Positions 1 through 11,801 of a stretch of 64,000 bases of DNA are shown here, in pieces. A program made the translations under genes and the position numbers. The notes below the pieces were generated by a model. That model saw only the letters and a program-made list of their open reading frames with translations, was not told the origin of the DNA and did no database searches. Every line of letters begins with the position of its first letter. Within the stretch, counting starts at the first letter, position 1. This DNA is from Eucommia ulmoides (Eukaryota > Streptophyta > Magnoliopsida > Garryales > Eucommiaceae): contig CM028335.1 in assembly GCA_016647705.1 (NCBI GenBank), forward strand, positions 35,540,212 through 35,604,211, written 5' to 3'.

Positions 1-267
1 TCAGACCCGATTGGTGACCTTCCCTTGGAGGGAGACTCTGGTTGGTTCTCGGTTATGGACTACCATCCTATGGAGAGTTTTAGGTTCTACCTCGATAGTC
101 CTCACCAAGATGTTGTTCAAGCGATTCTTTCGAAGATCGATCATAGCACAATGGTCGAGTCTCAACTTGCTTTAGCTATTTTTCAAAGTGAAGTTGTTGA
201 TTTCAAATTGACTTTCAACTACACTACATATTCAATGTTGATTTCAAGTACACTACGTTGGTTTTAA
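1..267 (+). CDS. unrecognised open frame, truncated by the window edge
   Basis: The frame is open from the first base and ends with TAA at 265-267. It contains an internal ATG at 25, but the frame is also open upstream of it, so the true start probably lies outside the window. The first 60 or so residues have balanced composition (for example SGWFSVMDYHPMESF and VVQAILSKIDHSTMVE) and look more like real coding DNA than the AT-rich surroundings. The last 25 residues look like random translation, so this may be a gene fragment running into non-coding DNA. I do not recognise the family and assign no function. Confidence 0.3.
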   Translation, partial: SDPIGDLPLEGDSGWFSVMDYHPMESFRFYLDSPHQDVVQAILSKIDHSTMVESQLALAIFQSEVVDFKLTFNYTTYSMLISSTLRWF

Positions 268-528
268 TTCAGTACATACTCAAAGTTGAAATCTATAAAT
301 AGCTCTAAAAATATAAATATTGATTTCAAATTGAAAACAATTTATTTTTTTGTCATCCGAATGAGACAATCACAAAATATATCTTTTTTTTTTGTCATCC
401 GATTTTTAATGCGCAATTAAATGAATTTTTGTGAACTTTAAATTTGTAATTAATGATTTCTTTAGCATACAAAATCTCTTTCTTTTTCTTATTCTTTTTT
501 TTTTTTTTTTTTGAGTAATAATAGTGAC
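268..528. other. AT-rich DNA without a recognised gene
   Basis: AT-rich sequence with a T run near 495-512. It ends in the 5-bp target site GTGAC (524-528) of the retrotransposon that follows. No coding frame is supported. Confidence 0.6.
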
Positions 529-1911
529 TGTTGGCCCAAAAAGCTACTTAAGAGGAAAGATGAATTAGGTAATTATAAAGTTTAAACAATTAAATCATTA
601 AACACAAATAATCATTTTTTCTAAATCAATTATTATCTTGTTATGTAGCGGAAATGTGTTTAATTCTAAATACACACCCGATCACAATATAAGAAAATAA
701 TCAATGCAGCACAAGAACTTATTCTGGTTCGGCAAGCTACTATTACCTACGTCCAATCTCCCGAGTTCTACTAGAATTCGTAATCCACTAAACCCTTTGA
801 TTCATTTACCAATTAGGAACCAAACCCTTACAATTCTCGATTCTTTTCATAGATTTAGAATCAACCTTTACAATCCTTGTTTCTTTTCATAGACTAAGAA
901 TCAACCTACCGTTATATCTTTTTTCACAAGTTTAGGACGAACCTTTACAATTACGCTTTCATTCAATTACAAGATGAATCAAAACCTAATTCTTTTCAAG
1001 GAAAAAAAATAATCTAACATTTTTGTAGGACAAAGATCAAACTCTAATATTTTTCACAGGAAAAATATCGAAAGCCTAGCCACCATGTCTAGACATCATC
1101 CCAAAATGTCTAATTCACTCAAACTCACAAATATAAAAACTTATAAATTTCTTCCCACAAGGAACTTTTACCACCTCAATACAAATATACTCGATTAATG
1201 GCCCAAATAAATACTACGTGATAGATACAATGTAAGACAAATTAAATCTAATTAAATAATAATTGGGTAGCACATAATAAGGACGTAATCAGATAATTAA
1301 ACAAAAATCGTTTTAAAAGATTTTCAAGACTTAAGTTAAAAAACAATTTTCTAATAATCCTTAGCCAAGCAATCACCAATATATATAAATCTTAGAAAGT
1401 AAATGAAAAGACTTGGAAGGATCTCATCAAGATTCATCAACACTAGAATGATTTAGCAATACGAACACAAACCAGTGACACAAAAATGCAAGTGTTTTAG
1501 ATCAAGAACTCGAAAGTAATCTCTCATAGAAATCTCAGCAGTATTCTTGCTCTTATAAAGCTCAAAACTGATAGTTCCTAATGTATTTAGACTCAATCCC
1601 GCAGACCTCTATAAATAGATTTAGAACTAGACCTCCAATAGTTAGTTTTCGAAAGATATATCATTAAATGATATCTCAAGACACCATATATCCCATATAT
1701 TCAAAATATGTATATTTCACTTAAAAATACTTTTGGAAAAACTCATTTTGGTCCTTAAAGCGTTTTCAATTCAAATTCCAACAAAATAGGAAGTATTAAA
1801 GAACTTTAATTAAAAAAATATTTAATTAAATGAACCAAATTAATAAGGATCACAAAATATATCAAGTATATCTGAAATAAACCCCAATCCCTCAAAATCC
1901 TCTCTTAGAAT

Positions 1912-1948
<37 letters not shown>

Positions 1949-2727
1949 TTTAACCAAGAAACCGAAACAGTCAAAATATTGACTGATTTCGTCGATTGAC
2001 CAACTCTTCGCCTTGGTCAGCCGCCCTGTGTCAATGGCTAAACTTAGTCGTTGGCCTTAACCTTGTCAATTGACCCACCGTTACTGTCAGTTAGCCAATA
2101 GGATCAGTAGTCTTCTCCAATTTCTCCATTTCGGCCACTATTTCATTCGGTTGACTGAATTGATCAAAGGCTTCACTCTTTTACACATTTTGGTCACTGT
2201 TTTTGTTGGTTGACTGACTCTTTTTCTTGATTGGCCGATTGAATCAGAATATCTTCATTTCTACTTTAAAACACACTATTTTGATAAGTCGACTGACCCC
2301 TTTTGTCAGTTGACCGAATTGACTCGAAAATTTAACATTTTATGCTTTAAAATACATTTTTCACTTAGGTCATTTATCAAAACCATTTCACGTATGGAGC
2401 ACATAAAAATTCACATTTTAGGATTTTAAACTTATTATTTCTTACTAAGACACACATAAGATTAATTCATTTTAAGGTTCATGTGTGATCCTAATTCGGG
2501 TTGCATTAAGAGTATATAGATAAGGAGTTGTTGTCACCTAATTTTTTTCAACGTCTTCAAAACTCTTTAAGTCTACATCATTTCCATCTTGCACCTGTTA
2601 CATTTTCTTCGACAATTCTTCTTCTTAGTAAGGAAACATGGAACTTTTAATCTGAAACACTTAATAAAACCATTAATTTCACAAAAACATCAATACTTAA
2701 TTGTTCATCAAAATCTTGGATTCAACA
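529..2727 (-). repeat. 3' LTR of the SIRE-like element
   Basis: It starts TGTTGGCCCA and ends TTCAACA, so it has TG...CA termini. It is about 2.2 kb, 0.53 kb longer than its partner at 11802-13469, which lacks the stretch matching roughly 1003-1530. It carries a 32-base A run (1915-1946) where the partner has only about six As. A block at 1980-2330 contains repeated GTYGAYYGAC-type motifs. The purine-rich minus-strand sequence just inside the LTR (AATGAAGAAGA) is a plausible polypurine tract. Confidence 0.85.
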
Positions 2728-3424
2728 ATCTTCTTCATTCTGATAATGACAATTAACTTTGATATTTTTTCAAAAACATAATGTAAGCACACTCCCCTTA
2801 AATCCAAGACCAAGTATTTAAACTCATTTAAGAATGTCAGTGAAAACATATTTACAAATTTAAAATTTTCAATATAACTCCCGCACAATTTCTCCCCCTT
2901 AATAAATGCAATACTTAGATGAACAAATTCCCTAAACATCAACTTCTCACCTTTTGTCATCTTAAAAAGTGGGAGAGAAAATGTTGTTTCACTCACTTTC
3001 AAATATTTTCTTTGATAAAAATTTATTCCAGAAAAACATACCTTTGAAAACACAACAATTTAGGTTGAATTCAATAATATAAGTTTGAAAAATATTTCCA
3101 CACAAAATTATGATTTAATATTTTTAAGCCATATATCAAATTCATGCGGATAATCATAAGAGATAAATGGTACAGTTTAAATAGCCATTCAATCCAATAA
3201 GCAATAAAATCCACCATAATAGGCTAACACTACTTAGGCCTATTTAGTTACTACTTAAGCCTATTTAGTTCTAGCAAGTATCACAAATCCTAGATTACTA
3301 TTACAACACTACTTAAGCCTATTTAGTTCTAGCAAGTATCACAAATCCTAGATTACTATTACAGACCAAGATACTAACTTAGGATATGTCCAAATACATA
3401 ACAAAAGAAAATGTATGAAATCTT
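2728..3424 (-). other. 3' untranslated part of the SIRE-like element, with a tandem duplication
   Basis: This lies between the extra ORF and the 3' LTR. A 58-bp period repeat starting ACTACTTAAGCC occurs twice at 3250-3363, with a third partial copy at 3229-3249. An AT-rich minus-strand open frame at 2697-3053 crosses the LTR boundary and resembles no protein I know, so I do not call it a gene. Confidence 0.5.
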
Positions 3425-3820
3425 ATGGGGACCCTGATCCCTAAATGGGTAATATGAACCGAGAGGACAAGTGGCTGGTGGCTGCGGATATTACCCTCCA
3501 GGTTGTCTACTTGAGCTAGGAGCCATCGGCTGATAGTATAATGTAGACGATCCTGCCCCTAATGGTACTGTTCTTGATGGACCTGCCCCAGATGGTCCTG
3601 TCCCAGTGTGGCCACCAAAAGACTACTGACCTCCATATGATGGTTGCCCGCTAAACTGTTGTTTCCCACTGAACTGTTGTTGTCCTCCAAAGTGTTGCTA
3701 GTTTTGCATCATTATGAACATTTGTTCCATATTGCTTGTAATTCTCCCAAATCCAGCTTCCACCGATACACTTAACCCTTTCATCATCAGTAATTCTTCT
3801 AAATCCTCCTTCCATTGACA

Positions 3821-4781
3821 TGTAACGGTCCAGTTTCCTAGGGCCGTCACACGATTTCTCCCAAAGAGAATTAATACTAAAACTGAATAACCAATATTTC
3901 ATTTTATAAAAAATGTGAAATTTTACAAATTATGGTGATAATTATAATTATCGATTTATCGAGTCAATTTTATAACAATAAATAATAAATGCAGTTATTA
4001 CAAATTAATTATATATTCAAATAAAATTTCATACGCAACTTATTTTCATCGGTCCTGTAATAAAAACTGTGAAGTTGTGAGTCAGAGCTCAATAAAATTT
4101 TAACCCCTCTAATACGTGTATCTAATCAATATAGAAAATAAACACATATGCATGTTTTCCACATAATTTTTACATAATAATTATAAATATTTCATGAAAA
4201 CTAATAATTAAAAATTAACAACAATTTTAGTATGAATCACATAATGAAAAGAGAGAAAGATTAAATATAAATATTAAAAGAGTTAAAAAAATCCACTTGA
4301 AATTCAAAACCAAAATCCGAACAAAAATCGATACTGTATTAATCGTTATTGTTATTATTATTTTTCATAACCTGTATATATGTATATATTATATATCTAC
4401 ATAAGGCCCACCGCCACTTCCATTCCCAATTTCAAATTATTATTATTATTATTATTATCTTTTTGGTTGCAAACATGGCACTTGATCTTTTTTGCCACCA
4501 TTACTCTTTTGATTGTGTTGTCTTCATAAAAATAATATTTATTATATTTCAAAATTCTTAAAATTGTATTTGAAATAACACAATAATCCCAAAATTTTTA
4601 ATAGTCAATTGAAAATTAACGTTTAACCTCCTCCAAAGTTATCAAACATTTATTTATACCATAAATAATATATCAAATAATTCCCAAAAATATCAAATAT
4701 TCATCTTATACAAATAACCCTAAAAAAATATTAAACTTATATAAAATAATAATTCAAAATATAAATTTTCGGAGTATTATA
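3821..4781 (-). repeat. 3' LTR of the shortened gypsy element
   Basis: 961 bp, colinear with 5588-6612. It is shorter mainly because it lacks the (TA)n block present in the partner at 6302-6349. The final CA has become TA. Confidence 0.85.
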
Positions 4782-5587
4782 ATTTACCTCCCCTAAATAA
4801 ATTTCGTCCTTGAAATTTCGTTCAAAATAATAATAATTCAGAATCACATTGCACGGTCATGTTAGTCATACTCGATTCTAAAACAATTGTTCTCTATGTA
4901 GGGTCCCGTAACCGAAAGTCATTACCAATCCACATCGCACCAAAATTCATATTATGTATCACCACTTTTGCATTTGCGTTGACCCATACTTTATTTAACA
5001 TAACTCAACATGGTATACTTTGGTTGGTAACACTTAGCACAGATAACCAATTGTCAATGAATTTTATGTTTCTAAATATTTCTGTTGTGTTACTCTAATA
5101 AAAATGGCAATAAATATATCCTTATATTTATAACCAACAAATATATTGTTAAAATATCAAAGTAGTTTCACTTGGATTTGATCTATCTCAATTCTAACAA
5201 GCCCACGACCTCAATAATTTTTCTTACTTGGCATGACATTTCAAATCCATTGCCATAGTGCATGGAATCCAAATAAGTTTTAATAGTGCATGGAATCCAA
5301 ATTAAAACAATTCATGCTACCCCCAAAACTAAATAAGTTAAATAAAGCAATATAAAAATATTGTAGATGTATATCTTCAAAAGCAATCTATGCAAATCTT
5401 GAAAATCTTTAGCATCTGCTTGCAAGGGATACTCTTTGAAAAGCTTGTCATAGTAGCACTTCACCAACCTTTTGTTCCGACAAGGGATTCATATTTTTCA
5501 TATTACTTAGCTTGTTATGAGTAATGGGTACCAAAAGGTTCACAACCTAAGTCTAGGGTAGTTGTAACCTATGTTCTGATACCACTT
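4782..5587 (-). other. internal remnant of the shortened gypsy element, with primer site
   Basis: An 806-bp interval between the LTRs. The minus-strand primer site TGGTATCAGA is at about 5576-5585. A polypurine tract and the degenerate end of pol lie at about 4782-4830. No complete protein domain remains. Confidence 0.7.
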
Positions 5588-6302
5588 TGTAACAGTCCGG
5601 TTTCTCAGGATCGCCACGCGATTTCTCTCAAAGAGAACTAATATTAAAATTGAATAACTAATATTTCATTTTATAAAAAATATGAGAAATTTTACAAACT
5701 ACGGCGATAATTATAAATATCGATTTATCGAGTCAATTTTACAACAGTAAATAATAAATACAATTATTACAAATTAATTAGATATTCAAATAAAATTTCA
5801 TACGCAACACCATTTTCATTGTGACCCTGCAATAAAAACTATGGGATTGTAAGCTAGATGTCAGTAGAATTTTAACCCCTCTAATATGTGTATCTAATCA
5901 ATATAGCAAATAAGCACATAGACATATTTTTCACATAATTTTCACATAATAATCCTAAATATTTCATAAAAACTAAAAATTAAAAATTAACAACAATTTT
6001 ATCACGAATCACATAATGAAGAGAAAGAAATTAAATATAAATATTAAAAGAGTTAGAAATTCTACCTGAAATTCGAAACCGAAACGAAATTGGTACTGTA
6101 TTGATCATTATTGTTATTATTATTTTTCATAACTTGTATATATATATATATATAAGGCCCACCGCTACTTCCATTCCCAAATTCAATTTTTTCTTAATTA
6201 TTATTATTATCTTTTTTGTGCCAAACGTGGCACTTGCTCCTTTTTGCCACCATTACCCTTTTGATTATGTTGTCTTCATATAATAAAAACAACACAATCT
6301 CA

Positions 6303-6351
<49 letters not shown>

Positions 6352-6612
6352 TCCTAAAATAAAGATAATATTTATTTTCTCAAAATTCTTAAAATTATAT
6401 CTGAAATAACACAATAATCCCAAAACTTTTAATAGTCAATTTAAAATTAATGTTTAACCCCCTCCAAAATTATCAAATGTTTATTTATACCATAAATAAT
6501 ATATCAAACAATCCCCAAATATATCAAATATGCATCTATACAAAACAACCCTAAAAAAATATTAAACTGATATAACATAATATTTCAAAATATAATTTTT
6601 CGAGGTATTACA
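5588..6612 (-). repeat. 5' LTR of the shortened gypsy element
   Basis: 1025 bp with TG...CA termini. It includes a (TA)n microsatellite at about 6304-6348 that is absent from the partner LTR. Confidence 0.85.
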
Positions 6613-7281
6613 TGACATCTTCATTTCCATTATCTCATCCGTTATTCCAGACACTCTCGAATCAAACACTTCAGTATATTGTCGAAAGTTATCAAATTAG
6701 CTCTGAAGTTGATCAGTTTTCTGATCAATGCTTAGTTCTTTCATTTCTTCATCTTCCTCAACCATGCTTTCTCTTTTCTCACCTTTATTCTTTACCCATC
6801 TATTACCAACATATTCATATTCTATCAAGATTATACTTGTTACGTTCAACCATGTTGGACTAGGCATAACGAATGCCTCATCATCAAGTTCCATTTCAAC
6901 TCCAAAATGCTCAAAAATTCTTTATAAAGCATCACCATAGGGTAATATCCTTGAAGGCATACTCAACTAATATTTCATATGTTCAAACATGATATGTGCC
7001 AAATCAAGTCGTCTACCTTCAACTATTTCATTCATCAAATATAAATCAAAATCATTTATCGTAGCATGACTACCTCTCCTAGGAACAATTAGGTAATTAT
7101 AGAATGAAGAAGACGATGTTCAAGACTCAATGACCTCGCTTTATTCTCAATCATATTAAACTTATGACAAACCTCTTTTGCCTTAAGATTACCAACATGC
7201 CAAAGTTTACGGTTATATGGAAATACATCTCCCTTTTTGAATTTCAAATTTTTTTCAAACTCCTCTATATCTAACTGAACG

Positions 7282-8633
7282 TGATTTTTTCACACCTTGA
7301 TTTAACTCGCAAGTGCATTAGGTCAAATTTTAATATAATGGATCTTACGATCGAGTATCATCTTTTGGGAAAAGTGTTCGGATTAATTGAATACTACAAT
7401 TGACATAGTCTTATATTATCTAGACGGTTCAATAATTGTTTTGAGATTGCTAATTGAAAAACTAAATTAAAACTAACAACTATTGGATTAATTCTAATAA
7501 AATGGATTACTTAGGGATTAATTTTGTTCACTAATACATGTTTGAATTCGTTTAGTTTACAATAACGATTTTTATCCTATCTGATAATCTAAGTATCGTA
7601 AACTCGCTCACTACCTCTCCCGAGTGTAAAGTGAGCGAATATATGACTTCGCGTTAATACCGACGTCCCCGTCTAGTGTCTATACGACACATAGTCACAT
7701 GAGTCTTGACTCAACCTCATGGATTGCACACTTTCTATTATCCTCCAGGGTCATTAGATCGTCGCGATGTGTTTAACCCTAGTCCGAATTCGGGGTTACC
7801 TCTCCCGAGTATCAAACCCCGTATTCTTAAAACCAATCCTAATACCATAACAAGCATATCAAGATTGTAATAAAACGGTAAACACAATCGGATTTAGACA
7901 AACAACCGTTAAAGAAACGTATATTCAATCAAACGTGTATATACATGAACTACATCAATCCTTAGATAATATTTATTTAGCCTACCATGATCACAACCAT
8001 AGAAACATTAAAACGAGAGAAATATATCATCATTCAAGATAAAACGTTTAGATATAAAAAGGGAAACAAAGATAGAAAGGGCAAATCTGAGAGTGGAGTG
8101 TTCCACTTTTGCCAAAAATCGATCCGAAAATGATTCCTCTTCTTCACAAATGATTTTTCCTCTTCAAGCTCTCAAAAAAAAATGGTTTTGAACAAGTGTT
8201 CGACATTTTCTACAATGGGTAGGCCAAAGGGTATAAGACAATGATCAAACTATCTAAAAATAATATCTTCTCCAGCTTGCCTTTGACCGTTGCAGCGGTA
8301 GATTTCACCGCTGTAGCAGTGGGCAACTAGTAGGCATTCTGTTCTTTCACCGCTGCAGTGATGAACGATCAGAATGTTTTCTGACTCTATGTTGTTTCAC
8401 CGCTGCAGCGGTGAAGCTGCTGCAAACCGCTGTAGCGGTGAAGCTGCTGCACTTTACTTTGATCTCCTTCCTCGTTTTTCCACCGATTTTCTACCGTTTT
8501 GCTTGTTTATTAACCGATTACGTCCCTACACCTGATTTATATCAAAACAAACATAAACGCAATAAAATATTACTAAAACACTCGAAAACTATCAAATTCG
8601 ACTTAGAAATAGATAGGTATTTTCAACCTATCA
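7282..8633 (-). mobile_element. LTR-like insertion (possible solo LTR) in the extra ORF
   Basis: This 1.35-kb stretch interrupts the minus-strand coding frame that reads DGVHIKL on one side and VQLDIEEFEKNL on the other. Its edges are TGATTTTTTCACACC and ...CCTATCA, so the termini are TG...CA on either strand. I find no convincing 5-bp target duplication (CCAAC and GAACG flank it), so the exact ends and the solo-LTR interpretation are tentative. Its interior contains a run of CCGCTGCAGCGG-type palindromes at 8285-8450. Confidence 0.45.
8285..8450. repeat. cluster of CACCGCTGYAGCRGTG palindromic motifs
   Basis: Self-complementary copies of a CACCGCTGCAGCGGTG-like motif occur about five times. 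The best is the perfect 20-bp palindrome TTCACCGCTGCAGCGGTGAA at 8396-8415. Copies are separated by GAAGCTGCTGC-type spacers. Confidence 0.7.
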
Positions 8634-8940
8634 CCAACTTAATATGAACTCCATCAACAAATAATTCCGATTTGCTCTCATCAAAAGAAATATTATTTTA
8701 GAACATTTTTACCCAATAGCACATCCATGAGTTATCTTGAGAGAGATAATGTTTCCACCCCATCTTCTTAATTATTTTCTCAACATCAATATTTTTCTTC
8801 TTAAGATTTGCAAAATCAATAGGTTTAAAACACACAACCTTACGATTCACAGTTTCATTTGCATTTCTCTCCTCACCCTTTTTGGATAGGAAATTTACGG
8901 CATCAAAATTTGATTTTTTTGGGGCATAGTTGCTTTACTC

Positions 8941-9994
8941 TACCCTTTACCATTTTCTTTTCAAAAACATATTCACCAAGAAATTTTTATACCTCAAAAT
9001 CACAAGGAGATCAAACCTAGATAGTAGATCTAATGAAACCCTAGAAGAGAGGAAGAACACTAACCTTCTTTGTCGTAGAAACACTCACAATGCATTGAGA
9101 ACGGTAAATCTATGCCCAAAATCTTCAAATCCAAGCCAAATATGAAGATTCCCTAGAGTTTTTGTTGAAGACTTGCTATATCTTGGATGGTTTCTAGAGA
9201 GAGAATAGGAAAAACCGAAATGGGAATAGAAAAAGGGCTCCAAGGGGTATTAACCCTGTAACAGTCGGTTGATCAACTAGTTCAAAATCTGCCTCCTATA
9301 GATTCTGAAGCTATTGGTTGACTGACAAACCTACTTTCCTCCTATTTGTTCTATTTATCTCTTATTTATTCCTTATTCTGATCCACATAAATAATTAGTT
9401 CAAAAAACCTTTTATACTACTTAATTATTTTAACTCATCAAATACTTTCAATATTTATTTTCATACACACACTAAACATAAATAAATTAGTATGACAAAT
9501 GTGAAGCATTGGTCTCCTTAATAAAATTAACATATTTAAATGTCAGGAAATTTGACATACTTGGTTTATCCTTGGGAGCAGTTTGTGTATATACTTTTGA
9601 TTGATTTTCAATTTTGAACTTGTCATCCTTTGAATCAGCCAATTTTTCTTTTGCTATATTCACCTTTATAATTTATTCCTTACGCACAACGACTTTCTTC
9701 TGAATTGTTTCAGTGATGATCTCCTTGCCTTTGTAAAATGCTCTGGGTTTTTTTCTGTCTTGTTATGATTTGCCACCATCTCATACGTCATCTTTTTCTG
9801 ATATTGATTCCTTGACATTCTTTGAGGATAAACATTAATTGATCTCCCATACTAAGCTTATTGGTTTCTAAAATTCCCTTTAATTCTTTGCATATCATTT
9901 TGATTCATCATTTTTTATTCAATGAATCTTAAATTCCTTCTCGGCATATAATATCCATTGTATGTTCTTGGTTGAGCAAATCCATTATCCATAC
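8941..9994 (-). other. spacer between gag and the extra ORF in the SIRE-like element
   Basis: The part at about 9560-9994 still resembles the C-terminal end of gag on the minus strand (for example GFAQPRTYNGYYMPRR) but is stop-ridden. The part at about 9000-9350 contains CT-rich tracts on the minus strand, fitting an untranslated leader for the extra ORF. No integrase or reverse transcriptase motif is present where pol would be expected. Confidence 0.5.
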
Positions 9995-11783
9995 CTACAT
10001 AAAATGTTTCTTTTGTAGGTATCCAGTTATTTTTGTTCCAACTGGGTAACCATGTAACACGTAACACCTTTTCCAAATATGACCAAACTTTTCACAATAA
10101 AAGTATCTAACATTTTTAGCATGTTTCTTAGGATAGTCATTTTTCCATACGACAGCACGATATTGATAATGATATTGAGGAGTTGCTTTAGCGACTATTG
10201 GTTTCTCAACAAGTTTAGTTCTCTCAATATTCTTAAATTTATCCACTGCTTCATTAAGGTCATTTTGATTCTTTTCAAGTGACCATTCCAATGAACTAAT
10301 GTTCACCTAAAGACCAAAATTCTTCTTATGCATTAATTCAAGATCATTCTTAAGAATTCGACAATCATTTTCAACAGAATGAATGTTCAAACAAGTTATA
10401 TCAAGCTCAGACCTTGCATTATCCAACTTAATGTTCAAGACCTCATTTAAAGTTTCAAGATTTTTTCTTTTAAAATCACTATGTTGAAAATCCGAAATAT
10501 TATTTTTCAAGATCTCGTTCTCTTCTTCAAGCGAATCGATTTTTTCAAGCAACTTACTAATTTCAGATAGAGTATTTAAAAATTCAGTAGTTTCAAAATA
10601 CTTGTCCAAATTTTTCTTTTTCAGAGATTTAATGTTATTAAACTTGTTATTTTCAATAATCACAATGTTTTTGCCTAAATTTCAAATTTTCTTTTCTAAA
10701 AACATAAGTATGGGCAATTAGTCTCTCAATAGCCTTACTAGCAGCCCCATTATCACAATTTTTATTGTTCTCACCAACAGAACCTTGATTATCAGTGTAA
10801 CCAAGAAATTCACTAATAGCATCAAGATACGCAGAAGATTCACATACAACATTATCATTAGTACAATCTATGTGATCATGTTTAGGGGTGTGCATGGGTC
10901 GAGTGTTTTTTTTTTTTTTTTGGACAAATCCGAGACACGATCTGAATGTGTAGGGTCTGGAATTTCTCAATCCGATTTTGACCGAAAAGAGGGATAATTC
11001 GACGGTTTCGGGTGTTGTCAGATTCCGATCGGGTGAAGTCAGATGAAGAACAGAAACATAAACAAAGAAACAAAAACAAATAAACATACAAGGCATTCAA
11101 ATATATAACGAAACTTAGATAGATTCAACAGAAACGAAGTGCAAATCAGACTAGAATAAAACTTAGAACATATTCAACACTCAACATAAACTAAAAGGAA
11201 ATAACAACAAAACTTTCACATACCTGGATTTCTCCGGTCACTTTCAACTGCAACTATCTTCTATCGCTTTCAACTACAACTACCTTCTATCGCTTTTAAA
11301 TCCAAGTAGATGAAAGAAACCCTAATTTCTCCGGTCACTTTCACATATTGGGAAAAAGAAAAAAAAATCAAGATGAAGAATCAAATAAGAGAATAGGAAA
11401 AAAGGCAAAAAAACGAGTTTGGAATATTTGGATTTACCCTAATTCTCAAGGTTGGAGAAAATAGGAAGAGAGACGATGGAGGAGAACCTGAAAAAGATCG
11501 ATAGAGGCGGCGTACAAATGAAATGAACCCTAAAAACATTATAAAATGCTATAAATATCAAGAATATCGGTCAAGTCGGGTATGTTCGGGTGGGCGATGT
11601 CTACACCCGCTATCCGATCCGAACTTTAGACATTGTATCGGGTTCACCCGATCCGACCGATGACACAAGAGATCTGCTATTTTCGAGTCTGGCTTGTCAG
11701 TTACATTGGGTGGGTCGGGTCGTCGGTTACATTTGCACAACCGTAATCGTGTTTAGCATGGATGTTAAGTCTATCGAGTTAAA
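9995..11783 (-). pseudogene. gag remnant of the SIRE-like element, interrupted by a hAT MITE
   Basis: Minus-strand frames at about 10882-10664, 10663-10307 and 10306-9995 form one decayed gag. The middle part is a Glu/Lys/Asn-rich coiled coil (KLLEKIDSLEEENEILKNN), typical of copia gag. The last part holds one zinc knuckle, YFYCEKFGHIWKRC, in which the first cysteine of CX2CX4HX4C has been lost. The N-terminal portion is largely missing: mid-gag follows closely after the primer site. A 0.86-kb MITE sits at 10883-11745. Gag normally coats the RNA and builds the virus-like particle; this copy cannot encode an intact protein because of stops, a frameshift near 10660 and the insertion. Confidence 0.65.
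10875..11753. mobile_element. hAT-like non-autonomous element (MITE)
   Basis: The 863-bp element spans 10883-11745. It is flanked by the 8-bp duplication ATCATGTT (10875-10882) and ATCGTGTT (11746-11753), one mismatch, which is the hAT-type TSD length. The termini TAGGGGTGTGCA and, inverted, TACGGTTGTGCA form short TIRs. Subterminal CGGGT/ACCCG-rich motifs at 11570-11725 are typical of plant hAT elements. No transposase frame is present. Confidence 0.8.
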
Positions 11784-11799
11784 ACCAGCTTTAGTACCA
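11784..11799 (-). promoter_or_regulatory. primer-binding site of the SIRE-like element
   Basis: On the minus strand this reads TGGTACTAAAGCTGGT, two bases inside the 5' LTR. It matches the common plant tRNA-iMet primer site TGGTATCAGAGCCAGG with a few changes, mostly transitions. Confidence 0.75.
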
Positions 11800-11801
11800 A
11801 C

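Larger units (their letters stand above)
3816..6617 (-). mobile_element. internally deleted Ty3/gypsy element (LARD-like) with perfect TSD
   Basis: The LTRs at 3821-4781 and 5588-6612 begin TGTAAC(G/A)GTCC and end ...GTATTACA (left copy ...GTATTATA). Both sides are flanked by the identical target duplication TGACA (3816-3820 and 6613-6617). On the minus strand, sequence next to the right LTR reads AAGTGGTATCAGAACATAG, a good tRNA-iMet primer site. Sequence before the left LTR reads AATTTCAAGGACGAAATTT and AGGGGAGGTAAA, the usual 3' end of plant gypsy pol plus polypurine tract. The element is therefore minus-stranded. Its internal part is only about 0.8 kb with no gag or pol, so it must rely on another element's proteins. 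It belongs to the same LTR family as the solo LTR at 53938-54885. Confidence 0.9.
3425..8940 (-). pseudogene. extra ORF of the SIRE-like element: 'putative plant transposon protein' domain, split by two insertions
   Basis: The minus-strand coding pieces are 8940-8634, 7281-6618 and 3815-3425. The first piece reads VNFLSKKGEERNA and VCFKPIDFANLKKKNI, then the motif CYWVKMF*NNISF. The second reads LDLAHIMFEHMKY and LPYGDALYRIFKHFGVE and ends in an acidic segment with EEDEEMKEL. The third is a Gln/Gly-rich tail (QHFGGQQQFSG, SGAGPS). This order (VxxFYxN-like motif, HI-MFxHM, LPYG-L-IFKxFGV, low-complexity tail) matches the plant retroelement-associated domain I know as the putative plant transposon protein (PF20167, from memory); its molecular role is not established. 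The frame is broken by the 7282-8633 insert, by the gypsy element at 3821-6612, by stops and by a frameshift near 3815. A homologous copy lies at 57595-58259. Confidence 0.65.

Noticed and set aside
2697-3053. 118-residue minus-strand frame
   Set aside because: It starts inside the untranslated region, crosses into the LTR and resembles no family; probably chance.
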